From Oscillospiraceae bacterium (GTDB taxonomy: Bacteria > Bacillota > Clostridia > Oscillospirales > Ruminococcaceae): DNA of 64,000 bases. Every line of letters begins with the position of its first letter. The first letter of the stretch is position 1. This document shows positions 1 through 8,843 of the stretch, in pieces. The translations under genes and the position numbers were made by a program. Where the stretch lies: NCBI GenBank assembly GCA_017547525.1, contig JAFYPL010000001.1:1-64000 (forward strand), read 5' to 3'. The notes under the pieces are model-generated. The model saw only the letters and a program-made list of their open reading frames with translations, was not told the DNA's origin and made no database searches.

Positions 1-10
1 CAAAAAGAAG

Positions 11-40
11 AGCAGGTCAAATGACCTGCTTTTTCTTTTT
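11..40 (+). terminator. Intrinsic terminator at window start
   Basis: Perfect 9-bp inverted repeat (11-19 with 22-30) followed by a T-rich tract. An A-rich tract precedes it, so it may work in both directions. It presumably ends a gene lying left of the window. Confidence 0.75.
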
Positions 41-51
41 GTTTTCTTGTT

Positions 52-250
52 TTGTACTCTGATCAATCACAGTGGTTCTATCACGATGGAGTTGGTGAGG
101 AGGAGTGCAGCGACGACGAAAGACCGTTTAGAAAACAGTCCTGTGGACTGTTTTTAGGTCGTGGCCGTTCACGGCGAGTCCAACTTGGGGAGCCGTTGAA
201 AAAATATAATTTTAACTCTATATATAAATTGTTTTTATTACTATAAATAA
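52..250. repeat. Structured intergenic sequence, possible dispersed palindromic repeat
   Basis: No convincing gene lies here. The stretch is richer in G+C than its surroundings and strongly structured: a perfect 10-bp hairpin (132-141 with 145-154, loop TGT) sits inside an outer GACC/GGTC pairing (122-125 with 157-160), followed by a second small hairpin around 161-176. A 64-codon ORF crosses it, but it has no ribosome binding site and looks accidental. It matches no riboswitch class I know. An intergenic palindromic repeat or a small structured RNA are the two readings; I cannot separate them. Confidence 0.35.
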
Positions 251-279
251 AGAAGCAGGCTTATATACCTGCTTCTTTT
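251..279 (-). terminator. Terminator of the grpB-like gene
   Basis: Perfect 9-bp arms 251-259 and 268-276 with an 8-nt loop. On the minus strand a T-rich tail follows. The last codons and the TAA of the upstream gene lie inside the hairpin. Confidence 0.7.
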
Positions 280-800
280 GTTGCATTATTTAAGCCGCAT
301 TGGTTGTAAAGTTCCTCTATACATGGGGACTTGTATTGTATATATTTATCAATATCATCAGGGAATAGCAAAGCGGCTGTTTCTTTGGCTTTACTGTATT
401 TTTTGACAGCATCAGGGGCTGACTTCAGAAAATTCCTGAAAGTAATGTGACGGTGTAATTCTGCAGAGCCCTGAGGACATACATACAGATGGTGCCTTTG
501 CAAATGATGCTTATCCGAATAATCAAAGGCTTCACGGTCGGGTATTCCTAAATTACCTTCATGGATATAACCAATCTGCAGCAGATGATTGGCCACATCA
601 CTAAATACAGAGTAGTCTTTAATCACTACATCAATATCAATACACGGTTTTGCAGACATGCCCGGTACTGATGTACTGCCCACATGTTCTATAGAGAGTG
701 CCAGCTGGCCAAGGGCATCAGATAGTTCAGCTTTTATTTTTTCAAAATCTGTCTGCCACTCCGGATTGTATGGCAAAACAATCACTTTTGCTGTTCGCAT
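261..800 (-). CDS. GrpB family (UPF0157) nucleotidyltransferase-fold protein
   Basis: 179 aa, the usual size for the GrpB/UPF0157 family. The family signature around residues 38-60 is present: HVGSTSVPG followed by KPCIDIDV. The GS pair (41-42) and the D-x-D pair (D55, D57) match the metal-binding pattern of the nucleotidyltransferase superfamily. In some other proteins the domain is fused to dephospho-CoA kinase; here it stands alone. Substrate unknown. The start is preceded by a GGAG ribosome binding site. It is divergent from nothing close by and lies just downstream of the peroxiredoxin gene on the same strand (26-bp gap), so the two may be cotranscribed. Confidence 0.85.
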   Translation of the reverse strand: MRTAKVIVLPYNPEWQTDFEKIKAELSDALGQLALSIEHVGSTSVPGMSAKPCIDIDVVIKDYSVFSDVANHLLQIGYIHEGNLGIPDREAFDYSDKHHLQRHHLYVCPQGSAELHRHITFRNFLKSAPDAVKKYSKAKETAALLFPDDIDKYIQYKSPCIEELYNQCGLNNATKEAGI

Positions 801-826
801 TTATTAAACTCCATGTGTATCAGTTG

Positions 827-1285
827 TCAACCACCCAGATACTCCAGTATTTCGGCTGCATTTGTGTCCGGTTTTACCTTTGGCATGACCTTTTCAATAA
901 AACCATTTTCATCGATGATATAAGTTGTACGCACTACGCCCATGCTTACTTTACCATACAGTTTCTTTTCTTTCCACACATCATAGGCCTGAATAGCCTG
1001 CAATTCTGTATCAGACAGAATAATAAAAGGCAGATCATACTTCCGGGCAAATTTCAGATGGCTGGCGGCAGAATCTTTGCTGATGCCTATTACTACAGCA
1101 TCGATTGCTTTGAATCTTTCAAAATTTACTGCAAAAGCGCAGGCCTGCTTTGTGCAGCCGGGTGTATTATCTTTTGGATAAAAATAAAGAATTACTTTTC
1201 TACCGGCAAAGTCAGAAAGACTGACCATATTGCCGTCTTTATCGATTAAAGTAAAATCAGGGGCTTTTATTCCTGTTTCCAGCAT
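827..1285 (-). CDS. bcp: Thioredoxin-dependent thiol peroxidase (Bcp/PrxQ family)
   Basis: 152 aa, typical of Bcp/PrxQ peroxiredoxins. The active-site block YPKDNTPGCTKQAC places the peroxidatic cysteine at C44 and the resolving cysteine at C49, the five-residue spacing of E. coli Bcp, so a one-subunit disulfide reduced by thioredoxin is expected. It reduces H2O2 and organic hydroperoxides in the cytoplasm. No signal peptide. It lies upstream of the GrpB-like gene on the same strand. A peroxidase fits an anaerobe that also keeps a flavodiiron protein nearby (3.5-4.7 kb). Confidence 0.93.
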   Translation of the reverse strand: MLETGIKAPDFTLIDKDGNMVSLSDFAGRKVILYFYPKDNTPGCTKQACAFAVNFERFKAIDAVVIGISKDSAASHLKFARKYDLPFIILSDTELQAIQAYDVWKEKKLYGKVSMGVVRTTYIIDENGFIEKVMPKVKPDTNAAEILEYLGG

Positions 1286-1446
1286 AATATATCTCCTTGG
1301 TAAAAGTATATTTACATTATAGATTAAGAGATTGGCTTTGTCTATTAATAACTGCTTACAATATTATGTGTTAAAATTTGTGACTATTCATTATTTACCA
1401 TATATATATCATATGTTATCATTAAAAGAAAACGGGTAGGTGCGAT

Positions 1447-2241
1447 ATGGCATACAAATGTAAAAAACTTACTGAAAAAATAGTTATAGATGGTGACCTG
1501 ACAAAAGATGTGTGGAAAAGACGGGAAAAGTCACACAGATTTATAGACGTAGTTGGTGGTACACCTGGTCTGTATGATACACGACGGGCACTGATGTGGG
1601 ATGAAGAAGCACTGTACGTAGGTTTCTGGTGTGAAGAACCATATCCACGTGCTACACTTACAGAACGCGACAGCCTGCTGTGGTTTGAAAACGACCTGGA
1701 AGTGTTCATTGACGGCGGCGACAGCTACTATGAATTTGAAATGAATGCGCTGAACGTATTGTATGAAGTGTTCTATATCTGGCAGGATGCTTATGGTAAA
1801 AATCCTCTGTTTGATAAGGAAAGATTTGATATTCTGAAAAATGACGCCAAAACTTTTGGCGGCAACTTCGACAGAACAGGTCACTATTTCTGGAAAGGCG
1901 CACACCCACGCGGTAACCGCTGGGCATATCATAACTGGGATTTCCCTGGTCTGGAAACAGCAGTTAAAATTGATGGTAAGCTGAATGACGATACTGTAAT
2001 CAGCAAAGGCTGGACAGCTGAACTGAAGTTCCCATGGGCAGGATTTGAAGATCTGTCCACAGGTCATAACATTCCACCGGTTGCAGGTGACGTGTGGAAA
2101 ATTTTCCTTGGCCGTTATCAGAAACTTGATGTAAACGGTACACATGTAAATGTAGGCTGGGCATGGGATATCATCGGTGATAATGATAACCATTATCCAG
2201 AAAAATTCACTGATATTGAAATCAGCGACGAAGAAGTATAA
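1447..2241 (+). CDS. CBM9-like (DOMON-type) sugar/heme-binding fold protein
   Basis: 264 aa without signal peptide. The N-terminal part (KIVIDGDLTKDVWKR ... ALMWDEEALYVGFWCEEP ... WFENDLEVFIDGG) follows the pattern of family 9 carbohydrate-binding-like domains, where a short beta strand, a W at about 17 and an FxD-[VL]-E-[VI]-[FY]-I-D run recur. A C-terminal half with GWTAELKFPW and the GDVWK-x-FLGRYQ run also fits the fold, which covers nearly the whole protein. Such cytoplasmic single-domain versions have no assigned function; binding of a sugar is possible but unproven. A weak GGTAGG ribosome binding site precedes the ATG. Single gene with its own terminator. Confidence 0.7.
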   Translation: MAYKCKKLTEKIVIDGDLTKDVWKRREKSHRFIDVVGGTPGLYDTRRALMWDEEALYVGFWCEEPYPRATLTERDSLLWFENDLEVFIDGGDSYYEFEMNALNVLYEVFYIWQDAYGKNPLFDKERFDILKNDAKTFGGNFDRTGHYFWKGAHPRGNRWAYHNWDFPGLETAVKIDGKLNDDTVISKGWTAELKFPWAGFEDLSTGHNIPPVAGDVWKIFLGRYQKLDVNGTHVNVGWAWDIIGDNDNHYPEKFTDIEISDEEV

Positions 2242-2245
2242 AACA

Positions 2246-2275
2246 AAAAGCAGAGAGTTTTCTCTCTGCTTTTAT
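2246..2275 (+). terminator. Bidirectional terminator between convergent genes
   Basis: Perfect 12-bp arms 2246-2257 and 2262-2273 with a TTTT loop and T-rich tail on both strands; serves the CBM9-like gene and the Nudix gene that meet here. Confidence 0.85.
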
Positions 2276-2285
2276 ATTTGTATAA

Positions 2286-2780
2286 TTATATTTTAAGCTG
2301 CCTTTCGTCGATAAAAATATGCTTTACTTCCTGTGATGGATTATCCAGTTCAGTTCTGAAAAACAGTGGATAGTATTCTTCATCACTGTGCCAGTCAATC
2401 CATACCAGTGTTTCTCTTTCATCATCAGCAGTTTCTATACCGGTTTCAACATGGAAATCTTCCGGCACCTTCATATAGAAATAGAATGTGATTTCATACA
2501 CCAGTTTGTCCATTTTTGATGGAGTGTGACCTATAAAGATGTTTTCAAACACAAACCCCAGTCTGTCTATTTCCAGACGCACGCCAGTTTCTTCCTCTAC
2601 TTCGCGTACCACACCCTGCCGGGCGGATTCGCCGAATTTCAGCCTGCCGCCCAGAGAATAAATATAGTCTGAACGCAGGTTTTTAACCATCAGTACACGG
2701 TTATCTTTGATTATGATGCCAGCTACGCGCACGTTCAGCATATTTTTATCGTCAACTATGGTCAGGTCTTTGTTAATCAT
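2286..2780 (-). CDS. NUDIX hydrolase
   Basis: 164 aa. A complete Nudix box GX5EX7REUXEEXGU runs from G45 to V67 (GGRLKFGES...REVEEETGV), so the Mg2+-dependent pyrophosphohydrolase is probably active. The substrate cannot be read from the motif; MutT-like, ADP-ribose or nucleotide-sugar substrates are all possible. The start ATG is followed by a typical beta-strand run ending in VAGIIIKDNRVLMVKN, the first strands of the fold. A GGAGGCG ribosome binding site lies just upstream. Monocistronic, convergent with the CBM9-like gene. Confidence 0.9.
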   Translation of the reverse strand: MINKDLTIVDDKNMLNVRVAGIIIKDNRVLMVKNLRSDYIYSLGGRLKFGESARQGVVREVEEETGVRLEIDRLGFVFENIFIGHTPSKMDKLVYEITFYFYMKVPEDFHVETGIETADDERETLVWIDWHSDEEYYPLFFRTELDNPSQEVKHIFIDERQLKI

Positions 2781-3000
2781 AGTACGCCTCCAGGATGTCT
2801 TTATATGATTTTAACATATAAAAACAATAAACTCAATTACTATAAGTGACTTTTCAGAGAGATAGGTGCATATAAATATTTCACAATAATATCAAATTTG
2901 TACCAGCATAGTCATATTGAAAACCTGTAATATGATTGATATAATAAAATAAAGAAAAATATTTATTTTATCTGACTGATTTACTAAAGGAGGCGGACTT

Positions 3001-3477
3001 ATGGCATTTTTTGAAAAGCTGAACAAGGTGGCAAAAGTTATCGAAGAAAAAACAAATGACTCTATGGAGATGTCCAGACTGACAGCAAAAGCTGGTAATG
3101 CAGAAATCGGTTTCAACAAAGACATCCAGAAAATCGGGGAGTTTTATTATGAATTCTTCCTTGCTGGTGGTACAGTAGAGCCAAATATTCTGGCTACAAT
3201 GAAGTCTGCCAAAAACAATCAGGATACACTGGCAGAAGCTAAGGCTGAAATGGCACGGCTGGAAGAAAACATAGAAGAAAGAAAAGCAGAAGCTAAAGCT
3301 GAAAGAATAGCTGCACGTGAAGAAGCAAAGGCTGAAAGAGAAGCTGCAAAAGCGGCTGCCAAAGCCGAAAGAGAAGCTGCAGAAGCTGTAGCAGTGGAAG
3401 CATTGGCACGGGAAACTGAAGAAGCAGTTGAAGAAACTGTGGAAGAAGTAGTTGAAGAGGAAACAGAAGTTCTCTGA
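3001..3477 (+). CDS. Ala/Glu/Lys-rich coiled-coil protein of unknown function
   Basis: 158 aa behind a perfect AAAGGAGG ribosome binding site. The first 65 residues form a compact globular segment (MAFFEKLNKVAKVIEEKTNDSM... FYYEFFLAGG) that resembles the start of small clostridial proteins that often carry a C-terminal zinc ribbon; no cysteines are present here. From about residue 75 onward the chain is a single charged helix with repeated AKAE/REAA steps, then an acidic EE/V tail, so an extended coiled coil is likely. No membrane segment or signal. Function unknown. The gene is monocistronic with a strong terminator. Confidence 0.75.
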   Translation: MAFFEKLNKVAKVIEEKTNDSMEMSRLTAKAGNAEIGFNKDIQKIGEFYYEFFLAGGTVEPNILATMKSAKNNQDTLAEAKAEMARLEENIEERKAEAKAERIAAREEAKAEREAAKAAAKAEREAAEAVAVEALARETEEAVEETVEEVVEEETEVL

Positions 3478-3492
3478 AATAACTGACAAATT

Positions 3493-3520
3493 AAAGCAGG
3501 CTGTATAGCCTGCTTTTTTT
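3493..3520 (+). terminator. Terminator after coiled-coil protein gene
   Basis: Perfect 10-bp arms 3493-3502 and 3507-3516, loop GTAT, then a T run. It overlaps the stop codon region of the convergent flavodiiron gene. Confidence 0.85.
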
Positions 3521-4718
3521 ATTTTCTTATATCGCCCGCGAGTACAGCAGCCAGTTTTTCGATGGGTTCATTATGGTGCAGGGCAGATTTTGCGGAAATT
3601 TTTTCTTCCATAATGGTAATATTTTTCATGCTAGACATTATCTCTGTTACATTCTTTATTACCGCAGGTGACCATGACCCGTTTTCGACAATGGCCACTG
3701 TCCTGTTCTGCAGGTTCAGCGCTTTCATATCTGTTACGAAATGTTCCATCTTCGGATGAAGATTAAGATTGTACGTTGGTGATGCTATAATAATGTGGCT
3801 GTATTTCCACGCCAGAGAAATAAGCTCAGAAGTGTCGGTTGAGGATACGTCCCTTACAGCCTGATTTGTGATACCACGGTCTGCCAGTGCAAGTGCCAGA
3901 GCATTTGCGGCTGTTTCTGTGTTGCCATACATTGATGCATAGGCAATCAACACACCCTTTTCTTCCGGCTGGTATTTACTCCACATATCATATTTTGATA
4001 TAAATTCAGCTATATTTTTACGCCATACAGGCCCATGAAGAGGTGCAATTATTTTAATATCCAGTGAGGCTGCTTTTTTCAGTGCCGTTTGCACCTGTAT
4101 GCCGTATTTGCCTACGATATTTGCATAGTATCTTCTGGCTTCATCGTACCACTTACTGTCAATAACTATTTCGTCGTTGAAAATACAGCCATCCAGAGCA
4201 CCGAATGTACCGAAGGCATCAGCAGAGAACAGTATGCCATCTGTGGAATCGTATGTCATAATTACTTCCGGCCAGTGAACCATGGCCGCTGTCATAAAGT
4301 GTAGAGTGTGTCTGCCAAGTTCCAGCCTGTCGCCGTCTTTTACAATAATTGCTCGGGCCCCCAGGTCTATATTAAAAAATTGTTTTATCATCTGTATGGC
4401 TTTTGCAGAAGCTACCACTTTCATATCAGGGTATTTTTCAATCAGGCTGCCGATGTTTGCACCATGGTCAGGCTCCATATGATGAATTATAAGATAGTCC
4501 AATGGTCTGCCGGCCAGCAGATAATCCAGATTATCAAAAAATGAATCAGATACAAAGCGGTCCACTGTATCCATAACTGCGGTTTTTTCATCGTCAATAA
4601 AATATGAATTGTAAGAAACACCATTCACCAAAGGGAAAAGGTTTTCAAACAATGCGATTCTTCGGTCGGCAGTGCCGATGTAATATATATCCTCGGAAAG
4701 TTTTCGTGTGATTTTCAT
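3519..4718 (-). CDS. fprA: Flavodiiron protein (FprA-type A flavoprotein), O2/NO reductase
   Basis: 399 aa with the two-domain plan of class A flavodiiron proteins. The N-terminal metallo-beta-lactamase-like domain has the diiron ligand set H80-x-E82-x-D84-H85 (HHMEPDH), then H148, D167 and H228 in the expected order. The C-terminal flavodoxin domain begins near residue 255 with the FMN-binding loop SMYGNTE (262-268). The enzyme reduces O2 to water and/or NO to N2O with electrons from rubredoxin or a similar carrier; no rubredoxin fusion or neighbour is seen. Ribosome binding site GAGGTG. A long perfect palindrome lies 31 nt upstream. It follows acpS on the same strand. Confidence 0.94.
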   Translation of the reverse strand: MKITRKLSEDIYYIGTADRRIALFENLFPLVNGVSYNSYFIDDEKTAVMDTVDRFVSDSFFDNLDYLLAGRPLDYLIIHHMEPDHGANIGSLIEKYPDMKVVASAKAIQMIKQFFNIDLGARAIIVKDGDRLELGRHTLHFMTAAMVHWPEVIMTYDSTDGILFSADAFGTFGALDGCIFNDEIVIDSKWYDEARRYYANIVGKYGIQVQTALKKAASLDIKIIAPLHGPVWRKNIAEFISKYDMWSKYQPEEKGVLIAYASMYGNTETAANALALALADRGITNQAVRDVSSTDTSELISLAWKYSHIIIASPTYNLNLHPKMEHFVTDMKALNLQNRTVAIVENGSWSPAVIKNVTEIMSSMKNITIMEEKISAKSALHHNEPIEKLAAVLAGDIRK

Positions 4719-4748
4719 ATATGCACCTCATATAAAATATGTAAAAAT

Positions 4749-4787
4749 TAATCCTCTTATCGATATACTGTATCGATAAGAGGATTA
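4749..4787 (-). promoter_or_regulatory. Perfect 17-bp-arm palindrome upstream of fprA
   Basis: Arms 4749-4765 and 4771-4787 are exact reverse complements (TAATCCTCTTATCGATA) with a 5-nt centre. It lies between acpS and fprA, 31 nt before the fprA start. On the minus strand it is followed by ATTTTTA, a weak tail, so it could be the acpS terminator; the length and perfection would also suit an operator or RNA hairpin controlling fprA. Confidence 0.6.
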
Positions 4788-4829
4788 TATACTAAAATAG
4801 TATGAAAATCAACATAACTTCCTAAAACT

Positions 4830-5216
4830 TTACAATTTTTTTATGTTAATTCCTTTTTCCAGTATGACCATAGCTATGGCTGTGTCTTTTTCATGGGAAA
4901 GTGAAACCCGGGCGGTGTACCCGCCAGCCAGCATTATTTCTGCAGCCCTGCCGTAAAAGTTAAAATACGGAGCACCCATTTCATCACGGAGAATTTCCAC
5001 CTCATTCAGGTCAAACCCGCGCACACCAGTGCCCAGTGCTTTGCCGAAAGCTTCTTTTGCGGCAAAGTTTGCAGCCAGTGAAGCGTATTTAGGTTTTTCT
5101 CTGTCAAAAAACACTGCCAGTTCTTTTTCAGAAAAAACAAAACGGCGGAAACTGTCTTTTTCACAGCTTTTTTCTATTCTGGACACAGTGGTCATATCTA
5201 TTCCGATAGTATACAT
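4830..5216 (-). CDS. acpS: Holo-[acyl-carrier-protein] synthase
   Basis: 128 aa, normal AcpS length. It transfers the 4'-phosphopantetheine group of CoA to the conserved serine of apo-ACP. The Mg2+ ligands are recognisable: D7 in IGIDM and E55 in FAAKEAFGKALG. The family motif FSEKEL is present at about residues 28-33, and GAPYF at the C-terminal part. Start chosen at MYTIGID, behind an AGAGGGA ribosome binding site. In many Firmicutes acpS sits near alr or nnr; here it is simply upstream of fprA. Confidence 0.95.
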   Translation of the reverse strand: MYTIGIDMTTVSRIEKSCEKDSFRRFVFSEKELAVFFDREKPKYASLAANFAAKEAFGKALGTGVRGFDLNEVEILRDEMGAPYFNFYGRAAEIMLAGGYTARVSLSHEKDTAIAMVILEKGINIKKL

Positions 5217-5324
5217 AAAATCCCTCTGTTTATTATACGTTTATATTTTTATTATACTCTGTCAGACGAGAAAAGCAAATATGCAATTTTTACCATACGA
5301 CTGAATATAAGAAATGGCATAAAC

Positions 5325-5358
5325 AAATCCGCCACCCGGTAAAGGGCGACGGATTTTT
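5325..5358 (-). terminator. Terminator of the FtsX-type ABC operon
   Basis: Imperfect hairpin with outer arms AAATCCG/CGGATTT (5325-5331, 5350-5356) and a GC inner stem; T-rich on both flanks. Confidence 0.6.
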
Positions 5359-5372
5359 ATTGGTATCAGATT

Positions 5373-8300
5373 TTATTCCACACTCTTCAGAGATTCTACC
5401 ATCTGTACTTTTCGTAGGGTTTTTCTCATCAGCATTATTACCATAATGGTAAATGCCAGTGTAATAAGGAAACCATACAGATAGCTGGTAGGCTGGATGG
5501 CAGTACTGAACATAACCATTTCCATGTCTATAATATCCATTACAAAGGTCAGCTCCAGTTTGCCGAATGGTAGTCCGACCATTATACCTATAAGCGAAAG
5601 AATCAGTACTTCCTTGAAAATATATGAATATACTTCTTTGTTGTTGAAGCCCAGTACTTTCAGTGTGGCGATTTCACGTATACGTTCAGAAATATTTACC
5701 TCTGTCAGGTTCATGATTACTACCAGCGCCAGAGATCCGGCCGCCAGAATGATAACCAGAATAATAATATCCAGAGAATCAAACATATTGTTGAAAGTTG
5801 ATTTCATACCACTGAAATCAGTTACGCTCTTCACACCAGGGGTATCTTTGTATTTATCTGTCAGATCGGTATCTGGTGCACTGGTCAGTGCTATGCTGTT
5901 ATAACGGGCGGTTTCGTTGAAAATGTCCTCATAGTTTTCTCTGCTGATAAACAGATAATGCTGTGTATACATTTCACATATGCCAGTTATTTTTACCTCT
6001 TTTTTGATGCCATTGGCAGACTCTACCATCAGTTTGTCGCCTACAGACAGGTTATAGAGTTTAGCGAATTTTTCGCTGATAACAGCACCTTTCCTGATGT
6101 TCAGAGGTTCCTGATTTCGTCTCTGACGCAGGTCGATAACATCAGATATTTCGTCTTCTTCCATTACGTAGACGTTTATTGTTTTTTCTTCACCATCAAG
6201 GTACGCCATGGATGAGTAGGTGATATGAGGCACTGCGTACAGTATATCATCGTCATCCTTCAGTTTTTCCATTACAGCGTCCATATCATCATGGCTTTCC
6301 AGTGTGATTGTGGTGTCATATGTGATGATGTCGCCATACTGAATGGAAACTACCTGTGAAACAGAGTCTTTGATAGCAAAACCCAGTACCAGCAGACTGG
6401 TGCATCCGGCTACGCCTATAACTGTCATAAAGAAACGGCTCTTGTAACGGATGATATTTCTGGCGGTAACTTTAGATGTGAAAGACATACGTTTCCATAC
6501 AGGTGTAATGTGTTCCAGGAAAATCTTTTTGGCGCTCTTTGGTGCTTTAGGACGCATCAACCGGCTAGGATTTTCTTTCAGTACACCGTTGGCAACCATG
6601 TATGTAACCAGCCCCATCAGTAATGTGAAAGAGCATACCCCCAGTATTGCTATTTCAGCAGGCATGGTTACAACCATGTCTGGCAGGTCATACATCAGTC
6701 TCCAGCAGAAGTAAATAACTGTAGGGAAAATAGCCATACCTATCGGTATCGCTATGATACTGCCGGCCAGACTGGCAGACAGTGAGTAAATTATATATTT
6801 GCTGATAATTTTTGATTTTGAAAAGCCCAGTGCACTGAAAACGCCTATCTGTGAGCGTTCTTCATCAATCAGACGTTTCATGGTTGTCATACAAACCAGT
6901 GCAGCCACAAGGAAGAACAGAACAGGGAATACGTACCCGATTTTGCTCATCTGGTCAGAGTTGTTCTCAAACATATAGGATGAATAATGAGATGTTCTGT
7001 CCAGCACCATCCATTCAGCGTCAGGCAACTCGCTCAGTTCCTGTTTTGCTTTGTCCAGCTCTATTCTGGCGTTTTCATATTCTTCGTCCAGTTTTTTCTG
7101 ACCGTCCTCCAGTTCTTTCAGGCCTTTTTCATATTCTGTGCGGCCACCTTTCATCTGTTCTTTGGCGGCTTCCAGCTGCTGTTTGCCGGCTATCAGTTCC
7201 TGACGGCCTGCTTCCAGTTCCCGGCGGCCTGCAGCCACCTGATTGATGGCGGCTTCCAGCTGCATAATAGAGTTGTATGAGCCGGTTACGTCACCGCCGA
7301 ACATTTCGTTGATGGCGTTCGGAATGGCGGACAAGGCTTCATCGCCCACAGCCAGTCGGATGCTTTCCAGCTGAGTGATTTCTTCTGTCAGTCGGGAAAT
7401 TCTTTCAGAGTTTCGGTCGATTGTTGCATTGTTTTCTGCTATTTTTCCGGTGTTAACTGATATCTGGCTGTTCTTTTCAGCGATAACAGTGTTGTTAGCT
7501 TCAATCAGCCGGTTGTTTTCGGCTATTGTAGCATCATAGTTTTCACTGTCAGGAGGCAGCGCGGCGTTTGTTTCTTCCAATGCAGTATTGGATTCCTGCA
7601 GACTGGTAATTTCTTGCTGTAACAGGGTATTCTGTGTCTCCAATGTGGTGTTTTCCAGACGTAGTTCCATGTTCTGGCTTAGCAGAGTATCTCTTTCAGC
7701 TGTTTTATCAGCTATATTCTGGCTGATGGAAGCTTCAGGAGTGTTATCAGGGTTTGCCAGCATCTGGTTAACCATGGTATAAACGCCATATGCTGTCTGG
7801 GTGGACAGCACTGCTTCGGTATAAGACATACCGGACTGGGTTTCTATCTGGTTTTTGGCAGAATCTATCTGCGCCTGTGCACTGGCCAGCTGTGCTTCAC
7901 CGGCGGCTATTTCTCTTTCACCAGCTTCTATCTGGCTTTCGCTGGCTGTAATCTGCGCTTCACCCACCAATATCTGTATGTATGCATCATCCAGCTGTTT
8001 TTTGCCGTCATCGATTTCAGCCTGTGCGTCAGCTATCTTTTCTTCCAGTTCTTTTTCGCCATCAGCTACCTGCTGAGTGATTTCTTCTATGATTTCTTCT
8101 TTGCGGACATTCTGTTGTTTGCGTACAGTTCTGTCCAGTTCGTCCACACATTCTGTTACATAGTCCTTGTAGTCGTTGCTGAAGGCGGTGTATTCTGCGG
8201 CACCTTCCAGTGTGACATACAGGGAAGTGTAATAATCCCGGATAAAGTTATCATTATCCACGAAAATTACTGTGTCCAGTGTCAGGTTATTCAGTGTAGA

Positions 8301-8843
8301 TGTCTCTCTGCTGGATGCCATATACTGGGCGGTACGGGCGATACCCACTATTTCGTATTCAGTCACGCTGATAGTTTCGGAAACATCGCCATCTTCCAGA
8401 TAGAGTTTTATACTGTCACCTATGGAATAAACACTGCCGAATGATGAAGACCCCAGTGCCAGAGCTTCGTTTGGCTTTTCGGGCATGCGGCCTTCTGACA
8501 GCACCAGACGGTTTACATCACTGTCCAGTTCCTGTACACGGGTAACTATTTTTGATTCACCTTTCTGGGTGAAAACGTCAGTAAATTTAGTAGGGAAGAT
8601 ATCCTGAACCACACTGCTTTTTTCCAGTGCTTCTATATCTCTTTCATCAAAACCGTAGGATGAATACAGCTGTAGGTCCATAAAGTCAGACTCGTCCATA
8701 TATTTGTCCACACTGACGCGCATTATAGGGGCGCTACTCATCAGACCAACCATGAAAGCCACACCTATCAGCACTATCAGCATAATGGTGACAAAACGTT
8801 TCCGGGTTTTCCTGATAAGTCGGAAAGTATCTCTGTGAAACAT
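5373..8843 (-). CDS. Large FtsX-family ABC transporter permease with extracellular coiled coil
   Basis: 1156 aa, about three times a standard MacB/FtsX permease. A transmembrane helix near residues 15-35 is followed by an extracytoplasmic domain, then about 350 residues (roughly 245-610) of nearly uninterrupted coiled coil rich in repeated AE/IEAGE and NTxLxxENxxL steps. A first FtsX block of membrane helices lies near 640-770, a second extracellular domain follows, and a final FtsX block lies near 1035-1140. This corresponds to the duplicated FtsX layout of Gram-positive bacitracin/peptide-type permeases. The start overlaps the stop of the ATPase gene by 1 nt (TGATG), so the two are translationally coupled. 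Export or mechanotransmission rather than uptake is expected; substrate unknown. Confidence 0.88.
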   Translation of the reverse strand: MFHRDTFRLIRKTRKRFVTIMLIVLIGVAFMVGLMSSAPIMRVSVDKYMDESDFMDLQLYSSYGFDERDIEALEKSSVVQDIFPTKFTDVFTQKGESKIVTRVQELDSDVNRLVLSEGRMPEKPNEALALGSSSFGSVYSIGDSIKLYLEDGDVSETISVTEYEIVGIARTAQYMASSRETSTLNNLTLDTVIFVDNDNFIRDYYTSLYVTLEGAAEYTAFSNDYKDYVTECVDELDRTVRKQQNVRKEEIIEEITQQVADGEKELEEKIADAQAEIDDGKKQLDDAYIQILVGEAQITASESQIEAGEREIAAGEAQLASAQAQIDSAKNQIETQSGMSYTEAVLSTQTAYGVYTMVNQMLANPDNTPEASISQNIADKTAERDTLLSQNMELRLENTTLETQNTLLQQEITSLQESNTALEETNAALPPDSENYDATIAENNRLIEANNTVIAEKNSQISVNTGKIAENNATIDRNSERISRLTEEITQLESIRLAVGDEALSAIPNAINEMFGGDVTGSYNSIMQLEAAINQVAAGRRELEAGRQELIAGKQQLEAAKEQMKGGRTEYEKGLKELEDGQKKLDEEYENARIELDKAKQELSELPDAEWMVLDRTSHYSSYMFENNSDQMSKIGYVFPVLFFLVAALVCMTTMKRLIDEERSQIGVFSALGFSKSKIISKYIIYSLSASLAGSIIAIPIGMAIFPTVIYFCWRLMYDLPDMVVTMPAEIAILGVCSFTLLMGLVTYMVANGVLKENPSRLMRPKAPKSAKKIFLEHITPVWKRMSFTSKVTARNIIRYKSRFFMTVIGVAGCTSLLVLGFAIKDSVSQVVSIQYGDIITYDTTITLESHDDMDAVMEKLKDDDDILYAVPHITYSSMAYLDGEEKTINVYVMEEDEISDVIDLRQRRNQEPLNIRKGAVISEKFAKLYNLSVGDKLMVESANGIKKEVKITGICEMYTQHYLFISRENYEDIFNETARYNSIALTSAPDTDLTDKYKDTPGVKSVTDFSGMKSTFNNMFDSLDIIILVIILAAGSLALVVIMNLTEVNISERIREIATLKVLGFNNKEVYSYIFKEVLILSLIGIMVGLPFGKLELTFVMDIIDMEMVMFSTAIQPTSYLYGFLITLAFTIMVIMLMRKTLRKVQMVESLKSVE

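Noticed and set aside
52..246. 64-codon ORF at the window start
   Set aside because: No ribosome binding site, odd composition, and it lies over strong inverted repeats; treated as structured intergenic DNA.
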